From Phyto melanocephala (taxonomy: Eukaryota > Arthropoda > Insecta > Diptera > Rhinophoridae): a stretch of 64,000 nucleotides of DNA. The notes below the pieces were generated by a model, which saw only the letters and a list, made by a program, of their open reading frames with translations, searched no databases and was not told where the DNA came from. The stretch covers positions 116,139,833 to 116,203,832 of the forward strand of contig OW799233.1 of assembly GCA_941918925.1 (NCBI GenBank), in the 5' to 3' direction. How positions within the stretch are numbered: the stretch's first letter is position 1; every line of letters starts with the position of its first letter. The translations under genes were made by a program, and so were the position numbers. Positions 21,428-32,903 of this stretch are shown here, piece by piece.

Positions 21428-22490
21428 CTAATTTGCATATTTATAGAAATTTTTTTTTTGTAAATGAATTTTTTTAATGTATTTACTTTATATTTTTTTT
21501 ATAAACTTTGTAATAATGAAAACTAAACATACCTAAATTTAAAGCCTGTAACATTTTTTTTCTGTAGTCCGGACAATCCAGTAATCCGGACAAGACGTCG
21601 AACTATATCTGTCCGGATTAGGGACGCCACACTGTATTTATTTTTTAAATATGTCAACTTATTATATTATATATTTTAATTTATTTTCAGATACCAGAAA
21701 AAGAACAGTAGTGTCAAAAATTAAGGCTGAATCGCTTTAAACTAACTGAGATATAAGCACAAAAATATAAATGTTTCGGTATTTTCCTAAAACTTTCAAA
21801 CAAAAATCGATTTTTTCAGCTTTTAGAACAGAGAAGAACGATATGAATATCAAAAGAAAATACTTCACTAGCAGACTATAGGACGCTTAAAAAATTTTTA
21901 AATTCAAGACGGCCGTCACTACAAAATAGCTTAACATTAATTCATATATGGGCCAAAGCTGGTAATTAAAAATGTACCTACTTCAATATTAATATAAAAT
22001 AAAAGGATTTAGCCAGTGGATTACAGTAAATGATGTAAAAATTAGAAACCAAAATGGCACCCAAAATAAAAAATAGCGGATATAGGGTCAACAATAGATA
22101 TTACGACTACTTTGCTTTAACTCCCACAATATGGACATCAAATGGAAAGGCTTGACCAATAGAATACAGTAAATGATGAAAAAGTTAAAATCCAAGATGG
22201 CCATCGAAACAAAATGGTGGATAGTATTTATTTTTAACACCATCAATATGCGTATCAAATAAAAGGGCTTGACAAGTAGAATCCAACTAACTTAATACGT
22301 AAAAATTCAAATTCAATATTGACTTTGGAAATAATAAGGTAAAATTAAGTATAATCTAAACTAGTATGTGGTCATTATACCTGCGTACAAGATGGTGAAG
22401 TGTATTATCAGTATTATCATTTAAAATTGAAAATAACCATTTAATATTAGGGAAAACAACAATATGATTACAAAGCAATCAAGCTATTAT

Positions 22491-24332
22491 TTTTAATACC
22501 CCCCAACAAAAAAAATGGTAGGGGTATATTCATTTTGTCATTCCGTTTGTAACACATCGAAATATCCATTTTAGACCCCATAAAGTATATATATTCTGAA
22601 TCGTGGTTTGATTTTATGACGATCTAGCTATGTCCGCCCGTCTGTCCGTCTGTTGAAAGCACGATAGAGTTCGCACCGAAAAAGCTAGGGGGCTCAAATT
22701 TTCCCAAAATCTTTCTTATAGACAAGGTTTGTTTGGTATTGAAAATAGGCTAAATTGGAATATTAGGAAGAGAGTTATAGCTCGTAAAGCAAGAGTAGGT
22801 CGAAAAAACAGCGTCCTTCGGACATCGAATAAAATGGAATTGTGTCCAAACAAATTAACGTAGAGTCATGAAACTTTGAATATATATTTCCTGAGTAAAA
22901 ACAATATTTTGCCCCAAAATTGCCTAAATCTATGCATTAGGAAAGGAGTTTTAGATAAAAATATACGAAAATTTATACCGCGCAGTGTATTTTTCGGTAT
23001 ATTTTAAATTTAACGGACAAAATTAGATGTACGATTCTGAAATCTTGCACACTTTGCTTTTTTGTGAGAGGCTTTTCTGTAACGGAAAATTAATGTGCCA
23101 CGCCTACTTTTACGCCCACCTCCCATATAACAGTTTATCTTAAATTCATGTAATTTCTCTATTGACAAAGTTTTTGGGAAAATAAAGGACTATATTGAAA
23201 TATCTTAGTTGTGCTCATTAGCAAAAACAACTGTGACACGCCTACTATAACGCCCACTTTTCACGTTTTCTACCGTTAATTAAATTTAAAAGCTCATAAA
23301 ACCGCCAAAATTAGAGGTATGATGATGAAATTTGCTACATATATCCTTCTAATCAATCTTATTGTTGTGCCAAAAAGTTTAAGTGACACGCCCACTTTTA
23401 CGCCTACCTCCCATATAACGGTTTATCTTTAATTCATGTAATTTCTCTATTGACAAAGTTTTTGGGAAAATAAAGGACTATATTGAAATATCTAAGTCGT
23501 ATTTATTAGCAGAAACTTTATTGACACGCCTACTTTAACGCCCACTTTCACTAAAAGACTAAATTTATGAAAACATTTTACTATCATATCGAAGTTATTA
23601 AGGGTGGTAAAATTTTAAGGGCCGATGTTGATTTTAAATAAAACACAAATTATTTAAGAAATTATTATCATTTATTTTTATAATGATAATTTTTATATGG
23701 TTCAATTATGTATTTAACAAAATATCGGCCAAATGCCCCCAGCCCTTCCTTGGCGCCACTCCTCTATCTGATGGTCGAAATTTTCAATGACAATGTTGAT
23801 GCTCAATTGTTGGGCATGATGATGAGTCGAGGTTGACTGCTCTTTTGCCACACTATCGCAAAAAACAGCAATACTTCCCATTCAACGAACTAAGGAGGCA
23901 TTCACAGATTTTCTAACATTTTATGCAGACCTGTTTTGCAGAAATTTTAATATTTTTTACAATTCTACCGATTGTGGACGTATTTAAACGATTGTGTTGA
24001 ACAAAAGAATTACAAAGTGCACAAAATGCATTTTGATTTGAACGCATATTTTTATAAAAACCCTGAATAACTTTAAAGCGTTGCTCATTTGCGTATCTTT
24101 CCACGGATCAAATTGAGTAAGTTTGAGATTGAGAAATGTCAAATGAAATGCAGAAAACAAATTTAAAGTCTAGGTGTAGTTCACCTTCAACATGGGCCCT
24201 TAAAATTTAACCACCCTCTACAAAGAAAGCGATACATATTTTATTATAAAGAGATTATTCCATAGCGATTAACAATATAATAAATATTGTGCTTTAAATA
24301 TATACAAAATTGGTGGTGGGTATGAAAGATTG
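22491..24332 (+). mobile_element. INE-1/DINE-1-like element, 3' hairpin lost
   Basis: Begins TTTTTAATACCCCCCAACAA with the 5' hairpin eroded, then TATGTCCGCCCGTCTGTCC and two central units with ACCTCCCATATAAC (about 295 bp apart). The nested MITE is at 23600-24218. It ends TTGGTGGTGGGTATGAAAG, where similarity stops just before the CGGCACAGCCG hairpin. No coding content of its own. Confidence 0.85.
23600..24218 (-). mobile_element. Mariner-type MITE nested in INE-1-like copy
   Basis: Ends AAGGGTGGTAAAATTTTAAG and GCCCTTAAAATTTAACCACC. The TA at 24219-24220 is intact; the left one is blurred. A minus-strand frame at 24104-23913 keeps the start of a transposase: MERYANEQRFKVIQGFYKNM and QHNRLNTSTIGRIVKNI. 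This is the mariner-type HTH (usual ERYT.EQR..II..YY.N) and is the clearest evidence for the MITE's origin. Confidence 0.85.
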
Positions 24333-26409
24333 TCACATATCGTTTAATATAGTTCACACCCACAGTGCAATCAATTATGGTGTACAATTTGTTGAAATTT
24401 ATATTCTTCTGATATAATTCGCATTAGCATAATAAGTAAGTAAATTAATTAGTGCAAATTTGGTTTTATATGACTGAAGACTACATAGTTTCGATTGTTC
24501 CATATCCAAAAAGTAACTGCTTACCATTGATCTGGAACGTTTACCCTTGACATTAATGGCTGAAAATCGCACCTCAGAACGGTAATCATCACTACACTTT
24601 TTAAATAAAAATTTTTATATCTGTTTTTATGTATTCATATACTTCCATCCAGATAATATTCGACAATGCCCAAAGTTGAGAGTTACTGGTTGTTACATTG
24701 TTCTAATTAATGCTGTAAAGGACCAAGTCATTTTTTGATAAGAGTTTGTATTTAAGCGATAAGTGCTCGTGTTTTTAGGATTTTATTTATTGTCAACTAT
24801 TGTGAAATCTCTCTTGACACCATCGAAATGTGTTCGTTGAAGGGTATTGTCCGGTCAAGAAAAAGTAATACTTTTGTTATAGTACGTTGTCGGGACCGAC
24901 CAATAGTATTTGTCCAAAAATGATGTCAGCTTAAGAGAAGAGATTCCACTGTAACGAAAAATTAGGTACTGCATTGAGTAGTGACAAAGAGTAGTTTTAT
25001 GATTAATCCAATGTAATGCATATCTGGACTATATGATCCAGCCCTAGTACATCAGAATCGTCCATGTTTTTATCATACATTTGGGTGACCTAAAGACTAC
25101 TTTTAGACGATTACTTTACATGCATTATCTGCAGAGTTACATCAAACAACCATACCTAACCAATAGAGTTAAACATCAATCGTTGAAGTTTGGCATGTGT
25201 TTTGTTTTTTGTTACAAAAGCCAAACACAAATTTTTAACACTTAGAGCTCTTGTTAAGGTTTAGCTGTTATTCTTCACTCTCGATTTTGTTTAGTATTAC
25301 TAAACAAACAACATAACGGTCACCAGAGTTGACTTTTGTACTTAATTTGTTATTATTGTTGACGATCACATATCCCCACTTGCAGTGCCATGTAAAAATA
25401 TTTTTTTCTTTTATTTATTTATTTATTTTTTATTTACTTTTTTATCCTTTTTATATGCTCATTTGGCATGTGCCATAAACGTTCAAATTATCGAAAAAAT
25501 ATTTATGTAATCACAAACAAACACGCATACGTGAGAGTGCATAGATTTCATACACAGTTTTACATAAGTTTATGTCTGTTTATCCTTAACGAAAAGACTG
25601 TAAGCTGACGTATGTTCATATGTGCGTACTCACACAAGGACATATTAATATCAACATACATATGTATGTATAAAAATATAATAAAAATAATAAAGTTTGT
25701 GGTAGTGTTGTAACAACCCCCAAATGGGTCATTTGCGTATCCTCAAACAACGAATAAAAATCAGTGAACAAGAAAATAAGTATGTTGGTGTATTTGTGTG
25801 CGAGTAGGTAGGTAAACAGTTAAAATCCTTTTATATAACACACACGCACACAAATAGCATGTAGAGTGGGAAAGATCATAGAAATGATTTTTAGTTAGAT
25901 GTGTACAAGTTTGTTTGTATGCATGTTTTTATTGCAAGTACAATAGGATTTGGGTTATATGGTCAAGTTATATGTCATCATAAAATAATAACTAAATAAT
26001 GGTTAGCAAATGTCAAAGGACATGTGCCAACATTATATTGTGTGTGTGTCGTATAAATAGTATACAAAATTGTTATAGTTTAATTAAAGATTATTTTAAA
26101 CAAACTTCGTTAAAAATAACGGCTTTAAAATATTGTTGATTCTAAATGTATTTATAACATTTGCGCAATATATCAAAAGTATTATCGCGGTACTGCCGAT
26201 ACAAATTGGAAAAAGTTGAGTCAGTTATCTCTGTAGGATTTTATAAGGTCGAAGAAAAATGTTTATCAAATTTCAAATATAGGAGAAATATTAGCGCATA
26301 AATAAAAAGCTATTCGAGCTAACAAAAGCATTAAAAACAAATTATTAAAAGTTTGGTTATTAAAGAGTAAGAACTAAAGAAAACTTACGTCATACTTGAA
26401 CAAGCTATT
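24333..26409. other. Non-coding stretch
   Basis: AT-rich with simple-sequence patches (TTTA run near 25412-25430, CATACATATGTATG near 25655, CA-rich near 25840). No recognised coding or repeat family. May contain host non-coding DNA. Confidence 0.5.
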
Positions 26410-27060
26410 TTTATACCCTTCACACAGTGAAAAAGGGTATATATAGGTTTGTCATTCCGTGTGAAATTTCTACAATTTTGACTTCCGACCCCATAAAGTA
26501 TATATTTTCTGAAAGCTTATGAATAGGGGAGTCGATTAAGCCCTGTCAGTCTGTCAGTCTGTTCGTGTGTATGTTGAAATCAACTTTTTGAAGCCCCCCG
26601 ACATAGGTTGGACCCGGGTTAGGTATTAAAATATCAGAAATATTCGGGAGTAGATCGGTATTGAAAATCAGAAACATCGGTACATAAACAACTGAGATAT
26701 GAGCAAAAACCCACGACCAGCTCGATTTTTTTTCACAAAAACAACATTACAACAACAACATACATACATACAAACGTGTATACTGGTTAGAGAAAACGGT
26801 TAGAGAAAACGTGGCATCGAATCCCAGCTGAGCAAAAAAAAATTTTTTTTTAAATTTTTTTTAAAATTTTTTTTAAAATTTTTTTTTTTATTTTTTTTTT
26901 TATTTTTTATTTAATATATTATTTATATTTTTATTATAATTTTTTATTATTTTTTTTTTAAATTTTTTTTTATTTTTTTTTTGTTTTATATATATTATAT
27001 ACATAATAATTTTTTTTTTAATTTTTTTTTTAATTTTTTAAAAAATTTTTTTTTTAAATT

Positions 27061-27091
<31 letters not shown>

Positions 27092-27263
27092 GTTTTTTTA
27101 ACATACATACGTGAATTTATAATTTTACAATGGGATGTTTTTATATGTAGGTACGTATTTCATATGGGATGAATGGTGATACAAACCACTGTTATTGCAT
27201 GACTACACGTTGTGAAGGGTCTATAAGATTCGGCACGGCCGAATATAGCGCTCCAACTTGTTG
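26410..27263 (+). mobile_element. INE-1-like element, family 2, with homopolymer core
   Basis: The 5' hairpin runs TTATACCCTTCACACAGTG to AAAAAGGGTATATATAGG. CCCCATAAAGTATATATTTT and AGCCCTGTCAGTCTGTCAG follow. The 3' end is GTGAAGGGTCTATAAGATT, the hairpin TTCGGCACGGCCGAA and GCGCTCCAACTTGTTG. Same architecture as family 1 but a different sequence and a short body. The centre (26827-27110) is nearly all A and T. The closest copy is the minus-strand one at 34256-34955. Confidence 0.8.
26827..27110. repeat. Near-pure A/T low-complexity core
   Basis: Alternating T and A homopolymer blocks with almost no G or C. The reverse-oriented equivalent is at about 34407-34630 in the other family-2 copy, so it belongs to the element. 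A 63-codon Phe-rich frame here is an artefact of the composition. Confidence 0.9.
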
Positions 27264-27731
27264 TAAATGCTTTATGTTTTGTCACTGAATAGAAGATCAT
27301 ATGATTATTTGATCTTTCAAACATTTTTATGATTTGTGTTTTATTTGGCCAGTAATTTTTCAATAAATATATTGACGTCAAAACGAAATTTGCAAATTTA
27401 TTTATCCTCACTAGGTTTGTTATTTTTACCGATGGTACTACTTGAGATATTAAGATTATCTTCGGCTCAATGGTATATTTTATTTAGAGTGCGAAAGTTT
27501 CAAACAAATCACTGCTTATTATACCTTATGACCCGGTGAACCCATTGATATTTGCTTATTTAAAAATGGCGTTAAGATTACCTAGAATGGCTGTTATTAT
27601 GTAACGGGTGTTTTTGCTGTGCAGGAGAAGTTTAGATTTAACTCAAACATAGAAAAACGTGCCTAATGTCAAATTTATGTTTTTAAGATAATTTTATGGC
27701 CTAATAATATTCATTTCTTTTTAATAGTTTA
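27264..27731. other. No recognisable feature
   Basis: AT-rich interval between the family-2 element and the DD37E element. Short open frames only, none with a recognisable domain. Confidence 0.5.
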
Positions 27732-27733
27732 TA

Positions 27734-29020
27734 AGGGGTGTCTCGAAATGCTTTTTTACATTTTAAAATGTCTCCAAAATTTAGTTTTTTTCAAACAAAA
27801 AATACATTTTATTGACGTTATGGAGAAAAATTTCTAATTTTTATTATGCAAAAAACCAAAGTTTCAAATTTTATTTTCTTTTGCAAAATTTTGCACTTTT
27901 TTCTTAACGCTTTGCATTTCGTTGGACACACGTTTCACCGAAGTGTTTGATAGCTTTTTTCCAAATAAATTCAAATTTTTTACATTTGCAGAAGCTTTGA
28001 ACTTTGTTCTTAGGTGCTGCTTAATTAGCGTTCAATAGGCCTTAGCTCTAGACGATTAGGTAGATTCATGTTTTTCGGTACAAAATTTATTTTGTTGGCC
28101 TCATACCACTCAAGTACGTCTTTGCTGTAGTGGCAGCTTGCCAAGTCGGGCCAAAACAGTGGAGGTATATTGTGGCTTCTGTATAATGGCAGTACAGCCT
28201 TTTTCAGGCACTCATTAATATAAAATTGGCTGTTCATTGTACGATTCCCAATGATTGCCTTTAAAGTTTTCCCACATGTACATATTGCTTGCCATATCAT
28301 ATATTTTTGGCGAATTTTGAAATCTTTTTATACTTAAATTTATCGGAAACATAAGCTCTTTTATTAGAAACATAAAAACCCTGACCAGGAAGCTCTGAAT
28401 AGTCAGCCTTACAATAGGTTTCACCGTCCATTAAAATACATCCATTAAAATTATTTGATTTGTGAAGTAGCAACTGTCTTGCTCTTATTCTTGCCGTTTT
28501 AGTTCCTTTTTCGTTTCGGTTTGGAGCTTTCTTGACTTTGAATGTTCTTAAATTTTCTTTTTTTTCTTCGTTCTACAAACGACTTCGAAATATTAAGTTT
28601 TCGTGCGATATTGCGAATGGAAATGTTTGGATTTTGCTTCCAAAGTGCCTTCACCTTTTTTAACGATTTGAGGGTTCCTAAAACCATGAGGCCCTTCACC
28701 TTTCTTGTGCTTAATAGACAAGTCTTTTTTGAATTTAAAAATAACGTTACGGGCAGTCTGTCTAGACACTTTTGTCCGTCGCGCAACTTCAGCGTAAGAA
28801 AGTTGTTTATTTTCATTATAAATATCCACAATATTTTTTCTCACTTGTTCTCTATTTGAAGACATTTTAAATACGGATTAAATAATTTGTATAAACTTAT
28901 TAACAAAGTATTGTTGACACTTATAACTATCACAGAGTGGAACAAAAAAAAAATTAAATAATAATTGTTTGCGTAGTGCCATGTAAAAAATGTAAAAAAG
29001 CAGTCGAACTGCACACCCCT
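27734..29020 (-). mobile_element. Tc1/mariner DD37E-type transposon, copy 2
   Basis: The left end AGGGGTGTCTCGAAATGCTT is canonical. TA lies at 27732-27733 and 29021-29022. The right end should read AAGCATTTCGAGACACCCCT but reads AAGCAGTCGAACTGCACACC and then CCT, so the outer 20 bp of that terminal repeat have been altered. At 1287 bp it is longer than copy 1 and keeps the middle of the transposase gene. Confidence 0.88.
28025..28865 (-). pseudogene. DD37E-type transposase with several frameshifts and a changed catalytic residue
   Basis: Pieces in order along the minus strand: from 28865 the first HTH (YAEVARRTKVSRQTARNVIF), then in another frame KVKALWKQNPNISIRNIARK and KLNISKSFVERRKK. Next is the first catalytic block near 28420, reading MDGETYCKADYSELPGQGFY where copy 1 has MDDETYCK, so the Asp before Glu has become Gly. 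Then WENFKGNHWESYNEQ, and from 28300 IPPLFWPDLASCHYSKDVLE followed by NLPNRLELRPIER. The second Asp (PDLAS) and the last Glu (RPIE) are separated by 37 residues, giving DD37E. At least three frameshifts; inactive. Confidence 0.85.
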
Positions 29021-29039
29021 TATGTGATAATAGAATTTT

Positions 29040-29640
29040 ATGATTTTATTTACAAAATTTCTAAGCTCTTTTGATTCTTCGATTGAATTAACTGAACAAT
29101 TCGATCGGCAAAAAATTTTTCTGTTTGTTTACTGGTTACATGCTGACTGGGCGTCGAATATTCGCTACCAAATGCTATATTGGTTTGCTTTTATCCGCAA
29201 CAACAAAAATCTAATGGTGGCAAATCACATGAACGAGGTGCCGGTGTAGAAGTAAATTTCGTGAAATTATTTGTTTGTGAAATATTTCTCTCAGTAGATT
29301 ATTTGTATAGCGCTCTGTCTGACCATCTTTCTGAAATCTCATGTTTGAAATACTAACGCCTTCCAACTGAGGTACGAAAAACAGGGTAAAACCGCTGTTA
29401 TTTTTGAAAAATTTGAACCAATGATCACATCGGCCTATAAAACAAACCAAACATTTTTGTTGGGATGTATTTGTGACCTTATTTGGGCTTCAGGATTACC
29501 ATCGCTTCAAATGTGGAAATTCTCTTTATCAGCATAGCGATTTAACCTAAAATGTGCTTTATGAAATGTCCGATTAGCTTTTTCAATTAAGGCTATGATT
29601 TTAAAAAAAGTAAATTTTAACTTCCTCCAAGTCTGATGGA
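29040..29640 (-). pseudogene. Mariner-type transposase remnant (rosa-like)
   Basis: The minus strand, with frameshifts and stops, reads NRTFHKAHFRLNRYADKEN, SDGNPEAQIRSQIHPNKNV, VSISNMRFQKDGQTERYTNN, LLREIFHKQIISRN, then TPAPRSCDLPPLDFCCCG. These follow the order of mariner-like transposases of the FQQDGA.CHTA / PRSCDLTPLD..LWG type. The middle and final acidic residues are about 41 positions apart in the family, hence rosa-like. The first catalytic region has lost its SDEAHF core. No terminal repeats are visible. Same type as the remnants at 52240 and 61195, and plausibly the parent group of the AGGGTGGTTAAA MITEs. Confidence 0.75.
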
Positions 29641-32366
29641 AAAAAGAAACAACATTAAAAAATCCTAAAACTGCCTAATTAGCTGTTCTCAGCCTCTAAA
29701 AAACATGATTTTTGTTTACGTACAGTATGTTTTCTAAAATAATGTCACCACATATCATACAGCAAACAGTCAACGTGTCAGCATGGTGTTGCCTAAAATA
29801 GTTCAGTTTTAGATTATGCATTGTAACGCGATAGCATTATTTTTTAGAGGATCACTTAGTGCCTCTAGTTTGGACGGCTAGTAGGACAACATATTGCCGA
29901 GATACGGTTTCAGGTATTTAAAAAAGTGGTAAATACTTATAAAGATGGGATTTGATATCAAGTGTTATGTTATTTTTGGTACCATATTAAGCATTTTGTG
30001 CTGGTAAAAATATATGGCTACATAAAATTTACTAAAGGTGCAACCCGATACTTACATTAATCTTTCCCCCCGGGGGCAAGTTGCTTTGGTAAAGTATAAA
30101 CTTCTTTGTGTTACTGCTAGTCCGGGGTATAGAGGTATTACCAGCAGCTCTGGCTGGGGCAGAAAAAAACTCTGAACCTCTCATATAAATATGTTAGGGA
30201 GATTTAGATGTCGACGGAATACATGAGCCGAGTGTATGTGGTCGAGGGGTTGAATCGCACACTTATATCAAATGGATCCATGCGTAATGATACATCAGTA
30301 TCATTACTAATGGGGCATATACAAATTTTGGCCCTCGTTTATCAAAAGGTTGGGGAGACTCAGATCGCGGTAGACTTAAGGTCACAGGTAGGCACACATT
30401 AGGTGTGAATGCTATGAAGAACTTTAGTCTAAGGAAGGAAGTGGCGATTACGAAGGACTTTGTGATTAGAATTGTCAGCAATAACCTTAGTTTTTTATGG
30501 TTTTAACACAAGTAATCAAGGTTTTCTCAAACTAATTTTCGATTCAACGTTCTTGTTCTCTTGATTTTCATATCAAATTTTGTTTAATATATTTTAACAA
30601 CTTTTTAGCCCCTTGCACGTAAGCCAACACTCATTATTCTGTCACATAAAACTTTTTTAAAACAATAACAACCAATTTATGATTAAGGTTGAGAAAAAAA
30701 AGTACAATGTCTTAATCAAAATTAACACTTAACACATTATGAATTTTTTTAACAAACTGAATGATTTATAATTTCAATATTAATGCAACAACAACATAAA
30801 AAGAGGAAAAACACCCGCGCATATATCAAGCAGACAATCAAAATTTAAAAAATTTAATGCACAAACACAATCCGACTAGTCAACAAAATTACATGAATAC
30901 ACCCCAAGAAGACGAGACAAGTGGGAGTTAGTATGCTGTGGCAGTCTGACGAAGATGGCGGTGGTAAAGTGTTGGAATTTATGATTATATGCACACTTAA
31001 TAACGAACGCCAAATGAAGAAATGTTCATATGCAAAACGACATTAAGCATACAATTTAAATTTTAACAAATAAACCAAAAAAAGGGGAGTTTAAAGGAAT
31101 TAAAAAGACAAAATAAACAGCCAAAGGAAATAAGAAAAAAAAAGATTTGAAATATTTACGTTTGTATTTACATGCATTAGTTTAATTTTCAAGAATACAA
31201 AATAGACAACATGCAAAATGCAGCAAAAAAACACCGTGCATTAATACATTATTTTGAGGTTTTCAATGTGGATGCGTGGTAAATGCTTATTGCAGTTGTA
31301 GGACTGTAGACAGAGAGACGAACAGGCAAGCCAAATACAACAAATGAATAGTAGATGCATAAGAATAACAAAAAATTGAACATGACATTTTGCATTTATG
31401 TTAATCACCTGCGTGAAAGCGACCAACAACATTTGAGAAATGATGTTGACAATGACAAATACACATGCGCGCCAACAACACCAACTACAACTGAGTCAAG
31501 TATGTTAAACAGCAACAAGAATGACTGCAACATTCATATAGTCAGTCAACCAGCAGCATCATTATAAATCTTGAATGCAGAATTTTTCATTTTTTCTCGT
31601 GCTTTTAATACGCACAAAGCAGCATAAAAAATCAAAGTTTTTTGTTTTTTGAATTTTCCTTTTTTCCCAAAGATTTTGCAATGATTTTAAACAAATGTTG
31701 AAAATTTTGTTTATGTTACTTGTTCATTTCTTTGTCTTTTTTTTCGTACACAATCTGAATGTGGTATGAACAGACAGAGTGAGACAGGCAGACAGACATA
31801 CGAAGCTGCAACAAAAAATGCCTTAATTCAACATGCAAACATGTAAAACGCGAGCTCATGGACAACTCATTAACGCCAGCGCTAGGCCAAAAAATAGCCT
31901 CGAACATACAACAAAGTCGATGATAAATTTGCATTTTCAAAAGAAAAAGATATTTAAAGTGTTTAAAAGTACTTTTGGCATACATAACTATACTCGTAGT
32001 TCAGTTCATTGTAGCCAAATATTATACAGTGAGATCAATAGAAAGTTATTTCAATAAAAATTAAGGTGTAATAATGAAAAAAATCGTACAAATTTTAATG
32101 GTTTGTAAAATATAAGACCATTAGAAAATCATATTGAAGGTATGAGAGAAAATTTTTTTAGATTGAAGCCTCTCTTTGTGATTTTTTGTGCTACTGATCT
32201 CTTATAAGTAATCAATAGAGCAGTTCATGTGGGCGAATTTATAAGTCCTTGAGTATACCCGTATTTTATGCAAGTACAACAACAATTTAAAATTTATTCA
32301 TAAACTGCGTGCATGGTTTTATATCTTTTAAATGACGTTAAATTTATAAACACACAATTTGAAATA
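29641..32366. other. Long non-coding stretch with a GC-richer island
   Basis: Mostly AT-rich, with nothing recognised. 30060-30480 is notably richer in G and C, begins with a CCCCCGGGGG palindrome at 30066-30075 and has short frames on both strands (64 and 72 codons) that I cannot assign. It may be an unrecognised element fragment. The rest carries CAACAA-rich sequence. Confidence 0.5.
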
Positions 32367-32367
32367 T

Positions 32368-32903
32368 TTTTATACCCGCCACCAAAAAAATGGTGGGGGC
32401 ATATTCATTATGTCATTCTGTTTGTAACACATCAAAATATCCGTTTTAGATCCCATAAAGAATATATATTCTAAACCTGGGTTTGATTTTATGTCGATCT
32501 AGCTATGTCAGTCCGTCTGTCTGTCGGTCTGTCCGTCATTCTGTTGAAAGCACGATAGAGGTCGCACCGAAAAAGCTAGGGGGCTTAAATTATGCCAGAA
32601 AATGTCTTAAATGTTTGATAATGGGCTAAATCGAAATTTTAGGAAGAGAGTTATAGCTCGTAATGCAAGAGTAGGTCAAAAACATAGAATAAAGATTTTG
32701 GAAGAATAAAGGACTATATTGAATATATTAGTTGTATTAATGAGCAGAAACTTTATTGACACGCCTACTTTAATGTCCACTTTCATTGAAAGACTAAAAT
32801 TACGAAAATATTTTACTAGCATATCGAAGTTATACAAAGAAAGTGATACATTTTTTAGTATAAAGATATTATTCCATATTCCGAATATAGTGCTCTTACT
32901 TGT
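32368..32903 (+). mobile_element. Internally deleted INE-1-like copy without the MITE
   Basis: The 5' end TTTTATACCCGCCACCAAAA and the TGTCGGTCTGTCCGTC block are present, then a large deletion removes most of the central repeats. It continues GACACGCCTACTTTAATGTC, CATATCGAAGTTATACAAAG and AAAGTGATACATTTTTT. The end, TTCCGAATATAGTGCTCTTA, has lost the first half of the hairpin. At 32833-32834 a single TA stands where four other copies carry a MITE of about 600 bp. Confidence 0.85.

Larger units (their letters stand above)
19970..21634. mobile_element. Pogo-like DNA transposon derivative, itself interrupted
   Basis: Ends CAGTATAACCTCTGTAGTCC and the reverse complement CAGTGTGGCGTCCCTAATCC, flanked by TA at 19968-19969 and 21635-21636. 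CAGT ends with TA duplication fit the pogo branch of Tc1/mariner. The ends hold several copies of a TCCGGA-containing motif (TAATCCGGAC, GTCCGGACAA), likely transposase binding sites. No pogo transposase is recognisable. Most of the length is the piggyBac-like element at 20301-21427; without it only about 540 bp remain. Confidence 0.75.
19595..22440 (+). mobile_element. Second INE-1-like family, old copy holding nested insertions
   Basis: The 5' part has GTCAAAGGGTATATATAGC and CTGACCCCATAAGGTACATA, matching the element at 26410. Beyond the nested insert (19970-21634) comes a region with degenerate repeats of the type AAGATGGCCATCGAAACAAA and ACCATCAATATGCGTATCAA. That region ends near ATGTGGTCATTATACCTGCG. 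The same succession is found at 37183-39420, so both are copies of one long element. Boundaries are approximate. Confidence 0.6.

Noticed and set aside
26981..27172. 63-codon frame rich in Phe/Leu
   Set aside because: Lies in the poly-T core of a nonautonomous element; composition artefact.
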